DNA of 49,824 nt. Source: JAVEYA01 sp034003745 (GTDB lineage Bacteria; Bacillota; Peptococcia; DRI-13; PHAD01). Below are positions 1-7,472 of the stretch, one piece after another. The stretch is from NCBI GenBank assembly GCA_034003745.1, contig JAVEYA010000005.1, positions 1 through 49,824 on the forward strand, read 5' to 3'. Each line of letters begins with the position of its first letter. Position 1 is the stretch's first letter. The notes under the pieces are model-generated. The model was not told where the DNA came from and ran no database searches. It saw only the letters and a list, made by a program, of their open reading frames with translations. Both the position numbers and the translations under genes were made by a program.

Positions 1-138
1 TAATTCAGTCAGCATATGTCTGTAAATAGTGATAAGAAGCAATGAATAATTAATGATGAATTAGAAATATAAAAAATTTGGTATTTTTCATCGCTATGCT
101 TCGTAATATCTTACAGCATTATTTCTATATTAACAGAG

Positions 139-160
139 CCTTCTGAACACCTTCTGAACA
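139..160. repeat. 11-bp tandem direct repeat upstream of the hyd promoter
   Basis: The unit CCTTCTGAACA occurs twice back to back (139-149 and 150-160). It ends about 28 bp before the predicted -35 box. Two identical sites one helical turn apart, just upstream of a promoter, resemble an activator-binding site. That role is inference. Confidence 0.5.
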
Positions 161-187
161 TCAACCGATGGATTATTATAACACTTC

Positions 188-216
188 TTGCGTTTTTTTT
201 CACATAATAGTATAAT
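188..216 (+). promoter_or_regulatory. Predicted sigma-A promoter for the hyd maturation operon
   Basis: A perfect -10 box TATAAT lies at 211-216. A weak -35 box TTGCGT lies at 188-193, with 17 bp between them. Transcription would start near 223 and leave a leader of about 200 nt before the first start codon. The weak -35 fits a promoter that needs an activator. Confidence 0.55.
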
Positions 217-222
217 TATTTT

Positions 223-421
223 AAGCGGTGCATCTGCCGGTTCGCGGATGTATGGCGAGTTTACAATTACCTGACCGCAAAGATTTTTCCGAGCGGGAAG
301 GCGCTGTGCCGGTTGCAGGCGTTTCATAAACCTGCCTTTGACTTTGCGTCCTTTCCGTTAACGGAGAGGATGTTTTTATTTTGTCTGCTTGGCTCTTAAA
401 ACTCGGAAAGGAGGTAAAGAA
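223..421 (+). ncRNA. Candidate structured leader RNA (riboswitch-like) with terminator
   Basis: The 5' leader of the hydrogenase maturation operon can fold into a compact structure. Hairpin 1 pairs 231-237 with 244-250. A long-range stem pairs CGCAAAG (276-282) with CTTTGCG (342-348). This encloses three small hairpins: 286-290 with 295-299, 300-302 with 308-310, and 315-319 with 331-335. A terminator follows directly. A multi-branched closed domain followed by a terminator and then the ribosome site is the usual riboswitch layout. I compared it by eye with c-di-GMP, cobalamin, TPP, FMN, SAM and T-box consensus elements and found no good match. The fold is hand-drawn and has no comparative support yet. 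Confidence 0.45.
349..382 (+). terminator. Intrinsic terminator in the hyd leader
   Basis: A 9-bp stem, TCCTTTCCG (349-357) with CGGAGAGGA (362-370), is closed by a TTAA loop and followed by a T-rich run (371-382). It lies between the promoter and the first gene, so it would act as an attenuator. Its 5' arm is also fully complementary to 404-412, which includes part of the ribosome site. Confidence 0.6.
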
Positions 422-670
422 ATGGACAAGAGAATCGGGATTATCGGGATTGTCGTAGAGAATCTGGAGGCGGCCGAACAGATTAACGCCGTACTGCATG
501 AGTACGCCGGCTTGATTGTCGGCCGGATGGGCCTCCCCTATCGGGAAAGGGGCGTCTCCATCATCTCCTTAATCGTAGACGGCAATAACGATGCCATCAG
601 CGCCATGACCGGAAAGCTCGGACGCATCCCCCACTCCGCGGTCAAGTCCATGCTGACCAAAAGCCTGTAA
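422..670 (+). CDS. TM1266-family iron-only hydrogenase system regulator
   Basis: A small protein of 82 residues with an ACT-like alpha/beta fold, of the family named after Thermotoga TM1266 and routinely found beside [FeFe]-hydrogenase genes. The opening MDKRIGIIGIVVEN, the central motif GLIVGRMGLPYRERGVSII and the ending GKLGRIPHSAVKSML are typical. The start at 422 is chosen because a strong AAAGGAGGT lies 6 bases upstream; the upstream in-frame ATG at 389 has no such site. It is the first gene of the hydG-hydE-hydF operon, 32 bp before hydG. The regulatory role is assumed from family naming and context; no DNA-binding domain is visible. Confidence 0.85.
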   Translation: MDKRIGIIGIVVENLEAAEQINAVLHEYAGLIVGRMGLPYRERGVSIISLIVDGNNDAISAMTGKLGRIPHSAVKSMLTKSL

Positions 671-702
671 CTAGAAAATGAAAAGAAAGAAGGGTTGTTT
701 CT

Positions 703-2148
703 ATGGGATTTTTAAATAAATATCAGGATGATTTTGTGGAATACGACAAGATGGAAAAAGACTTCATCGATGATGAATTAATCTGGGCGCAGCTGAACAA
801 ATGGGAGAATCCTGCTCCGGCGGAGGTGCGCGCTATCCTGGAAAAAGCCGGCCACGCACGGCTGGATCCGGAAGAGGTGGCGATTCTCATTCAGAATAAA
901 GACCCCGAAACCATTCAGGAAATGTTCGACCTGGCTCACCGGCTGAAGCAGGAGGTCTACGGCGACCGCATCGTCTTCTTCGCCCCGCTGTACATCAGCG
1001 ACGAATGCGCCAATAACTGCGCTTACTGCGGCTTCCGCAGCAGCAATGACCTGATGCACCGCAAGACCCTGACCATGGACGAAATCGAGCGCGAAGTCCG
1101 CATCATGATCGAAGAGGGACAAAAGCGGACCGTGCTGGTCTACGGCGAATCGCCCAGCACCAATATTGATTTCATCTGCGACTCCGTCCGCAAGGTTTAT
1201 AGCGTCAAAACCGAACACGGCGAGATCCGCCGGGCCAACATCAACTGCGCGCCCCTGACCCGGGAGGAGCTGGCCAAACTGAGGGAAGCCGGGATCGGCA
1301 CCTATCAGGTTTTCCAGGAAACATACCATCACGAGACTTACCGGAAAGTGCACCCGCCCAATACTATCAAGGGCCACTACCGCTGGCGTCTTTACGCCAT
1401 GGACCGGGCCCAGGAGGCCAAGGTGGACGATGTAGGCATCGGCGTTCTCTTTGGCCTCTATGACTGGCGTTTTGAAGTGATGGGGCTGCTCTATCACGCC
1501 ATGCATCTGGAGGAAAAATACAATGGAGTGGGACCGCACACCATTTCCTTCCCCCGCATCACCCCCGCTACCGGTACGCCCTATTCCGAACACCCGGAAT
1601 ATGCCATCAGCGATGCGGACTTCAAAAAAATCATAGCCATCCTCCGTCTTTCCGTACCCTATACCGGCCTGATCTGCACTGCCCGGGAATCGGCGGCCAT
1701 CCGTCGGGAGGTTATTCCCATCGGGGTTTCCCAGATCGACGCCGGCACGAGAATCGGCGTCGGCGGCTACGCGGAATCCCGCGGCAACCTCATGCCCGAC
1801 AAAGAACAGTTCTCCTTGGGAGACACCCGCGGCCTGGACGACGTAGTGCGGGAAACCTGCGATATGAACGGGATTCCTTCCTTCTGCACGGCCTGTTACC
1901 GCGCCGGGAGGACCGGCGAACACTTTATGGGCTTTGCCAAAAATAAATTCGTGCATAATTTCTGTGAACCCAACGCGATTTTCACCTTTAAGGAATATTT
2001 ACTGGATTATGCTTCACCCCAAACCCGGCACGCAGGGGAAGCCGCCCTGGAAAAACAGATTGCCGCTTTCCAAAACGAAGAAATCTACCCCACCATCCTG
2101 GAATATATCCAAAGGCTGGAAAATGGGGAAAGGGATTTACGGGTCTGA
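703..2148 (+). CDS. hydG: [FeFe]-hydrogenase H-cluster maturase HydG (tyrosine lyase)
   Basis: HydG is a radical SAM enzyme that cleaves L-tyrosine to p-cresol and dehydroglycine, giving the CO and CN- ligands of the hydrogenase H-cluster. The radical-SAM cluster motif CxxxCxxC is at Cys102, Cys106 and Cys109 (CANNCAYC). The C-terminal auxiliary cluster motif CxxCx22C is at Cys395, Cys398 and Cys421 (CTACYRAGRTGEHFMGF region); it separates HydG from ThiH-like relatives. The length of 481 residues is normal. The gene lies 32 bp after the regulator and 14 bp before hydE, in one operon. Confidence 0.97.
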   Translation: MGFLNKYQDDFVEYDKMEKDFIDDELIWAQLNKWENPAPAEVRAILEKAGHARLDPEEVAILIQNKDPETIQEMFDLAHRLKQEVYGDRIVFFAPLYISDECANNCAYCGFRSSNDLMHRKTLTMDEIEREVRIMIEEGQKRTVLVYGESPSTNIDFICDSVRKVYSVKTEHGEIRRANINCAPLTREELAKLREAGIGTYQVFQETYHHETYRKVHPPNTIKGHYRWRLYAMDRAQEAKVDDVGIGVLFGLYDWRFEVMGLLYHAMHLEEKYNGVGPHTISFPRITPATGTPYSEHPEYAISDADFKKIIAILRLSVPYTGLICTARESAAIRREVIPIGVSQIDAGTRIGVGGYAESRGNLMPDKEQFSLGDTRGLDDVVRETCDMNGIPSFCTACYRAGRTGEHFMGFAKNKFVHNFCEPNAIFTFKEYLLDYASPQTRHAGEAALEKQIAAFQNEEIYPTILEYIQRLENGERDLRV

Positions 2149-2162
2149 GTAAGGAGGCTGCC

Positions 2163-3287
2163 ATGGAGAAGAACTTGGAGCGCTGTCCACAGGCGTTCTG
2201 CTCACAGGAACTCGATCAAAAGCTTTCCTCGGGGACCCGGGAAGAACTGGCGGCGCTGATCCGCTACTATGCTTCCGCTCCGCCGGTGGAAAGAGAAGCC
2301 TTGTTTGGCGCGGCCCGGGAACAAAGACGCTGTTATTACGGCGACCGCGTTTATTTCCGCGGGCTGATCGAATTCAGCAACTACTGTAAAAACAACTGCT
2401 ATTACTGCGGGATCCGCCGCAGCAACGCCCATCTCCGGCGGTACCGGCTTTCCCGCGGGGAAATCCTGGACTGCTGCGCCCAAGGACACCGCCTGGGCTT
2501 CCGTACCTTTGTCCTGCAAAGCGGAGAAGACCCTTACTACACCGACGTCCTTATGTGCGACATTATCGGCGCTATCAAAAAACAGTATCCCGACTGCGCG
2601 GTGACCCTATCTCTGGGCGAGAAGCCGGTGGAAACCTACCGGCGTTATTTTGCCGCGGGCGCCGACCGTTACCTGCTGCGGCACGAGAGCGCCAGCGAGC
2701 CCCACTACCGTCGCCTGCATCCCGGAGAAATGAGCCCGGCTCACCGCAAGGAATGCCTCTATACTTTAAAAGAAATCGGTTTTCAGGTGGGCGCCGGCTT
2801 CATGGTGGAATCTCCTTACCAAACTTATCAGGAACTGGCGGAAGACCTGTTTTTCTTAAGGGAACTCCAGCCCCATATGATCGGCTTAGGTCCCTTCATC
2901 CCCCATCAGGATACGCTGTTTCGCGACAACCCCGCCCCCGGGCCGGATTTGACGCTGGTGATGCTCGCCCTGACCCGCCTGATGCTGCCGAAAGCTTTGA
3001 TACCTGCCACTACCGCCCTGGGTACCATCGATCCGCTGGGGCGGGAAAAGGGTCTGCAGGCTGGGGCCAACGTCGTCATGCCCAACCTTTCCCCGGTTCA
3101 ATACCGCAAAGACTATGCCCTTTATGACAATAAAATCTGCACCGGCGAGGAAGCGGCCGAATGCTTGGGCTGCCTCAGTGAGCGTATCCGCTCGGCCGGT
3201 TTTCAGCCCGACTTCTCACGGGGCGACCATACGGACCTCGCCCGCGCAGACCACGCGGCAGGGCTGCCGGAAGACCGCGCCAATTAG
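2163..3287 (+). CDS. hydE: [FeFe]-hydrogenase H-cluster maturase HydE (radical SAM)
   Basis: HydE is a radical SAM protein thought to act on the HydG organometallic product while the binuclear iron subcluster with its azadithiolate bridge is built. The cluster motif CxxxCxxC is at Cys75, Cys79 and Cys82 (CKNNCYYCGIRRSN). The BATS-type C-terminal region follows, with the stretch GANVVMPNLSP typical of the HydE/BioB group. At 374 residues the length is slightly above the usual ~350, with a short basic/acidic tail. The start has an AGGAGG site 5 bases upstream. It sits between hydG and hydF with short gaps, so co-translation in one operon is likely. Confidence 0.96.
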   Translation: MEKNLERCPQAFCSQELDQKLSSGTREELAALIRYYASAPPVEREALFGAAREQRRCYYGDRVYFRGLIEFSNYCKNNCYYCGIRRSNAHLRRYRLSRGEILDCCAQGHRLGFRTFVLQSGEDPYYTDVLMCDIIGAIKKQYPDCAVTLSLGEKPVETYRRYFAAGADRYLLRHESASEPHYRRLHPGEMSPAHRKECLYTLKEIGFQVGAGFMVESPYQTYQELAEDLFFLRELQPHMIGLGPFIPHQDTLFRDNPAPGPDLTLVMLALTRLMLPKALIPATTALGTIDPLGREKGLQAGANVVMPNLSPVQYRKDYALYDNKICTGEEAAECLGCLSERIRSAGFQPDFSRGDHTDLARADHAAGLPEDRAN

Positions 3288-3316
3288 ATAAAACGGAATA
3301 ATAGGAGCGTATTGCT

Positions 3317-4564
3317 ATGGTTATTGAAAATATGAATTCCACTCCTCTGGCCAACCGTCTGACCATTGCCCTCTTCGGCAAAAGAAATGTCGGCAAATCC
3401 TCGCTGATCAACGCCCTAACGGGACAGAATACCGCCGTCATTTCGGAAATCCCCGGCACCACCACCGATCCGGTCTATAAGGCCATGGAGCTTTTGCCCA
3501 TTGGCCCTGTTGTGCTCATCGATACCGCCGGACTCGACGATACCGGCGCCCTGGGAGAACTGCGCATGGAAAAAACTTACGAGGTCCTGCGAAAGAGCGA
3601 CCTGGCTGTGGTTGTAGTTAGCGCGGCGGAAGGCCCCGGCCACTTTGAGACGAAGTTTATTCAGGACCTGAAACGACGCAAAATCCCCTCCCTTTGCGTC
3701 CTCAATAAAAGCGACCTCCTGTCTTTTCCCGTCGAGCAACTGCCTCACCTGGAGCAGGAACTGGGGATTCCGGTGATACAAGCCAGTGCATCCGCCGGCT
3801 ATGGCATCGCGGAAGTAAAAGAGCGGATCATTCAGCATGCTGATTATGATAAAAAAGAACCGAGTCTGGTGAGCGACCTGATCAAGCCGGGAGAGACCGC
3901 CGTCCTCGTCACTCCCATTGATCAGTCTGCTCCCAAGGGCCGGCTGATCCTGCCCCAGCAGCAAACCATCCGGGACATCCTGGAATGTGACGCAAGGGTG
4001 CTCATTACGAAAGAACACGGACTGAAAGCCGCCTTGGAAAGCCTGCGGCAAAAACCGGCTATCGTCATCACCGATTCCCAGGCTTTCCAGCAGGTTTCTG
4101 CAGATACGCCGGCCGATATCCCCCTGACCTCCTTCTCCATCCTCTTTGCCCGGCAAAAAACCGATCTGGCCGAACTGGTCCGGGGCCTGGCCAAAATCGC
4201 CGCCCTCCATAGCGGCGATAAGGTGCTGATTATGGAAGGCTGTACCCACCACCGCCAATCCGACGACATCGGCACCGTAAAAATCCCCCGCTGGATCCGC
4301 CGGATCGCGGGGGAAGAAATCGACTTCGCCTGGGCTTCGGGCGGGACCTATCCTAAGGACATCGAAAAATACGACGTCATCGTCCACTGCGGCGGCTGCA
4401 TGCTGAACCGCCGGGAAATGCGGTACCGGGTGGACCTGGCCCGTGAGCGTGGCGTAGCCATCACCAATTACGGTCTGCTCATCGCCTATGTCCAGGGCAT
4501 CCTGAAACGGACGCTGGGGCCTTTCCCGGAAGCCCGACCGGCGTTGGAGGAAGCCGGTCTGTAA
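3317..4564 (+). CDS. hydF: [FeFe]-hydrogenase maturation GTPase/scaffold HydF
   Basis: HydF is the GTPase and scaffold that carries the binuclear iron precursor and delivers it to apo-hydrogenase. The P-loop GKRNVGKS is at residues 21-28. The switch GTTTDPV, the G3 motif DTAGLDD and the G4 motif NKSD follow. The C-terminal iron-sulfur site is visible as CTH (Cys309, His311) and HCGGC (Cys358, Cys361). The length of 415 residues is normal. It is the last gene of the operon and is followed by a strong terminator. With HydE and HydG present all three maturases are encoded here, but the hydrogenase subunits are not in this window. Confidence 0.96.
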   Translation: MVIENMNSTPLANRLTIALFGKRNVGKSSLINALTGQNTAVISEIPGTTTDPVYKAMELLPIGPVVLIDTAGLDDTGALGELRMEKTYEVLRKSDLAVVVVSAAEGPGHFETKFIQDLKRRKIPSLCVLNKSDLLSFPVEQLPHLEQELGIPVIQASASAGYGIAEVKERIIQHADYDKKEPSLVSDLIKPGETAVLVTPIDQSAPKGRLILPQQQTIRDILECDARVLITKEHGLKAALESLRQKPAIVITDSQAFQQVSADTPADIPLTSFSILFARQKTDLAELVRGLAKIAALHSGDKVLIMEGCTHHRQSDDIGTVKIPRWIRRIAGEEIDFAWASGGTYPKDIEKYDVIVHCGGCMLNRREMRYRVDLARERGVAITNYGLLIAYVQGILKRTLGPFPEARPALEEAGL

Positions 4565-4570
4565 GACTTT

Positions 4571-4616
4571 ACCCCCAATTTGCTTTAAATGCACTTTGGG
4601 GGTTTATTTTTTCTTT
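4571..4616 (+). terminator. Intrinsic terminator after hydF
   Basis: ACCCCCAA (4571-4578) pairs with TTGGGGGT (4596-4603) and is followed by a long T-rich run. It ends the hyd maturation operon and separates it from the FAD/Rieske gene. Confidence 0.85.
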
Positions 4617-4646
4617 TTTCGTATACCCTAATCAAGGGGTGAAAAT

Positions 4647-6101
4647 ATGGAATCAATCTGGATGAAAAACGTAGATTTCAAGGGGCGCTCTGCTTTACCC
4701 GGTGATTTACAGGCGGAAGCCGCCGTAATCGGCGGCGGACTGGCAGGAGTCTTAACCGCTTATTATTTACAGCAAAGGAATATTCGGACCATCGTCCTGG
4801 AAGCCGCCAGGACCGGCGGCGGGCAGACCAAAAATACCACCGCTAAAATCACGTCGCAGCACAATTTGCTTTATGCCCGGCTGTTGAAAAACTTCGGGGA
4901 GGAAAAGGCTAAACAATATGCCCAGGCCAACGAAGGGGCAATCAGGGAATACCGCCGGCTGATCACAGCAAATAAAATAGACTGCTCCTTTGAGGAACTT
5001 CCCGCTTATCTGTATTCCCCCGACCAGCAGGACGTACCGTCGCTGGAAGAGGAGGCTCGCGCCGCAAAGAAACTGGGCATCCATGCGGAATTTGTTTCTC
5101 AGACAAGTCTGCCCTTTCCAGTGGCAGGAGCGGTGCGTTTCGACGGGCAGGCCCAGTTTCACCCGCTGGAATTCTTACAGGCGATTGCGGATGAATTGAC
5201 AATTTATGAAATGACCCCGGTAAGAACCGTGGAGGGCAGCCGTATTATAACCGACCGGGGAACCGTTACGGCAAAGCACATCGTCTTCGCCGCGCATTTT
5301 CCCTTTATCAATATGCCGGGTTTCTATTTCGCCCGGATGCATCAGGAACGCAGCTATGTCCTGGCGCTGGAAGGCGCCGCGCAACCGGACGGCATGTATC
5401 TGGGCGTGGATGCGGAGGCTCTCTCCTTGCGCGGCTTTAAAAATATGCTGCTGCTCGGCGGCGGAGGCCACCGCACAGGGGAAAACAAAGCCGGGGGAAA
5501 ATACGCCTTCTTGCGCGAAAAGGCGGCGCAGTTCTATCCGGCAAGCAAGGAAACCGCCCATTGGTCGGCCCAGGACTGCATGACATTGGACGGTGTTCCT
5601 TATATCGGTAAGTATGCGCCTTCCACCGACAACTGGTATGTGGCCACCGGCTTCGGCAAATGGGGGATGACCAGCAGTATGGCAGCCGCACTGCTTCTTT
5701 CCGACAGCATTACCGGCAGGGAAAATTCCTTTGCGGAAGTTTTTTCGCCTCTGCGCTTTACCCCTGCCGCATCCATGAAAGCTTTTTTGAGCAATAGCGG
5801 ACAGGCCGTCAAAGGACTGACCAGGCAGACGCTCCTGCCGGTAAAAGCGGATATAGAGAATTTGCCGTCCGGTCACGGCGGCGTGGTCGAATGGGGCGAA
5901 GAAAAAATCGGCCTATACAAGGATGAGCAGGGGGAAGCCTTCGCCGTTTCCACCCGCTGCCCGCATCTCGGTTGCCGGCTGGAGTGGAATCCTGATGAAA
6001 AAAGCTGGGATTGTCCCTGTCATGGCTCGCGCTTTGATTACAAGGGAACCCTGTTGGACAACCCTGCGCAGGAGGATTTGGAAACAAGCGCAGAGGCGTA
6101 G
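4647..6101 (+). CDS. FAD-dependent oxidoreductase (DAO family) with C-terminal Rieske domain
   Basis: A 484-residue cytosolic flavoprotein. An N-terminal dinucleotide-binding motif, VIGGGLAGVLTAYYL (about residues 27-41), opens a D-amino-acid-oxidase/GlpO-type FAD domain. A second FAD-contact region, GFGKWGMTSS, comes near residue 335. The last ~90 residues form a Rieske [2Fe-2S] domain with CPHLGC and CPCHGSRFD giving the Cys-His/Cys-His ligands. This architecture is common in Bacillota, but the substrate is not known. It lies just downstream of the hydrogenase maturation operon with a terminator between, so it is probably a separate unit. The start has AGGGGTG 6 bases upstream. Confidence 0.9.
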   Translation: MESIWMKNVDFKGRSALPGDLQAEAAVIGGGLAGVLTAYYLQQRNIRTIVLEAARTGGGQTKNTTAKITSQHNLLYARLLKNFGEEKAKQYAQANEGAIREYRRLITANKIDCSFEELPAYLYSPDQQDVPSLEEEARAAKKLGIHAEFVSQTSLPFPVAGAVRFDGQAQFHPLEFLQAIADELTIYEMTPVRTVEGSRIITDRGTVTAKHIVFAAHFPFINMPGFYFARMHQERSYVLALEGAAQPDGMYLGVDAEALSLRGFKNMLLLGGGGHRTGENKAGGKYAFLREKAAQFYPASKETAHWSAQDCMTLDGVPYIGKYAPSTDNWYVATGFGKWGMTSSMAAALLLSDSITGRENSFAEVFSPLRFTPAASMKAFLSNSGQAVKGLTRQTLLPVKADIENLPSGHGGVVEWGEEKIGLYKDEQGEAFAVSTRCPHLGCRLEWNPDEKSWDCPCHGSRFDYKGTLLDNPAQEDLETSAEA

Positions 6102-6380
6102 CTTTCACAGCTAATATCCGTTTGTGTTGCAGCCCCTTGACTCTGTTCACTGAATAATGTTACTGTATAAGTGAAAATACCAAAAGAGGGTGTCTGTTTG
6201 GAGATTGTTCTGTAGAGAACACGGATTGCATCGAAGCTGAAAAAGCGATACTCAATCGCTTGATTTGTTGTGCAGTTATGTTCATACAGGACTATGTCAA
6301 ACAGTAAGTTTTTAAAAAACTGTCTGGGCATGGTCATCTGACTATGCCTTTTAATTTTTGAAAAAATGAGGTGTAAATTC
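6102..6380 (+). other. Intergenic region with several short inverted repeats ahead of rsgA
   Basis: No gene is visible here. Short inverted repeats occur in series: TGTTCT/AGAACA near 6206-6221, AAGCGA/TCGCTT near 6243-6262 and an AAGTTTTT/AAAAACT pair near 6305-6321. The terminator at 6327-6356 follows. This could be a folded leader of rsgA or just the 3' end of the upstream gene. A possible -35 (TTGACT, 6137-6142) has only a weak -10 partner. Confidence 0.3.
6327..6360 (+). terminator. Intrinsic terminator immediately upstream of rsgA
   Basis: GGCATGGT pairs with ACTATGCC (8 pairs, one wobble) around a CATCTG loop, followed by TTTTAATTTTTG. It lies only about 20 bases before the rsgA start. 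It could end the FAD/Rieske transcript or attenuate rsgA. Confidence 0.65.
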
Positions 6381-7469
6381 TTGAATAATTTAATCCGTTA
6401 CGGCGCCACTGAGCGCTATTTGGCTGAGGCTACTCTCTATCCGGATTTATGCCTGGCCAGGGTGATTTCGCAATCTAAAGACCTGTATAAAATCGTTACC
6501 GAGGCCGGGGAATCCCTCGCCGAAGTCTCCGGCAAGTTCCGCTATCAGGCAGTTACCCTGGCGGAATATCCTGCGGTAGGGGATTTTGTCCTGACAGACC
6601 GCAGCGAAGACAGTTCCGGGCATGCCATAATTCACCGGTTACTGACACGAAAAAGCGTCTTTGAGCGCAGGTCGGTGGACTCGGAACAGCAAACCCAAGT
6701 GGTTGCCGCCAACATCGACACCGTGTTTATTTGCATGTCCTTAAACAATGACTATAACCTGAGCCGGCTGGAACGCTACCTTGCGGTAGCCTGGAACAGC
6801 CGGGCTACGCCCGTGGTAGTACTGACCAAAGCGGACCTGTGCGATGATTTGTCCGGGGTTTCAGCAGAAATATCCGCTGCAGCTCCCGGTGCGGATGTCA
6901 TTATAACCTCCAGCCACGAACAGGTTTCCTGCGAAAAGCTGCTGCCCTGGCTGCGGCCGGGGATGACGGCGTCTTTTATCGGCTCTTCCGGGGTGGGCAA
7001 ATCCACGCTTATCAACCGGTTAGCCGGAAAAGAGCTGCTGACTACAGCGGAAACCAGGCAGGACGACAAAGGCCGGCATACTACCACCCGCCGGGAACTG
7101 TTTATTCTTCCCCATGGCGGTATTGTCATCGATACTCCCGGCATGCGGGAACTTGGCGCGGAGTCCGTCGATTTAGCCAAATCTTTTTCCGAAATCGATA
7201 CCTTAGCCTCCCGGTGCCGTTTTCGGGATTGCACCCATACCGCTGAACCCGGCTGTGCTGTACGGCAGGCCCTCGAAGAAGGAAAGCTGGATTCCCGGCG
7301 GCTGGAAAGCTATCGCAAATTAAAGCGTGAAGCCCGTTATGACGGCCTTTCTTCTAAACAAATTGAAACCCACAAGCTCAATACGATGTTCGAGCTGGTG
7401 GGCGGCATGAAAAACGCCCGGAAATTTATCCGGGAAAACAACAAACGGACCCAGAATAAAAAGCGATAA
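6381..7469 (+). CDS. rsgA: Ribosome small-subunit GTPase RsgA
   Basis: A circularly permuted GTPase that helps late maturation of the 30S ribosomal subunit. After an OB-fold (residues ~30-95) the G motifs come in permuted order: G4 TKAD, then P-loop GSSGVGKST, then G3 DTPGMRELG. The C-terminal zinc site is CRFRDCTHTAEPGCAV. I chose the TTG at 6381 because a GAGGTG site lies 7 bases upstream; the in-frame ATG at 6366 overlaps that site. The gene ends 3 bases from a convergent gene, with no terminator seen between them. Confidence 0.93.
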   Translation: MNNLIRYGATERYLAEATLYPDLCLARVISQSKDLYKIVTEAGESLAEVSGKFRYQAVTLAEYPAVGDFVLTDRSEDSSGHAIIHRLLTRKSVFERRSVDSEQQTQVVAANIDTVFICMSLNNDYNLSRLERYLAVAWNSRATPVVVLTKADLCDDLSGVSAEISAAAPGADVIITSSHEQVSCEKLLPWLRPGMTASFIGSSGVGKSTLINRLAGKELLTTAETRQDDKGRHTTTRRELFILPHGGIVIDTPGMRELGAESVDLAKSFSEIDTLASRCRFRDCTHTAEPGCAVRQALEEGKLDSRRLESYRKLKREARYDGLSSKQIETHKLNTMFELVGGMKNARKFIRENNKRTQNKKR

Positions 7470-7472
7470 TTC

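Noticed and set aside
276..320. Resemblance of CGCAAAG and GCCGGTTGC to the c-di-GMP-I riboswitch core
   Set aside because: The GGCAAACC strand and the GNRA tetraloop hairpin of that class are absent, and spacing does not fit.
778..1956. Long open frame of 392 codons on the minus strand opposite hydG
   Set aside because: It is a shadow of the codon bias of hydG; it has no ribosome site and no recognisable motif, while hydG is certain.
3416..4594. Long open frame opposite hydF
   Set aside because: Shadow of hydF in a GC-rich gene; no domain seen.
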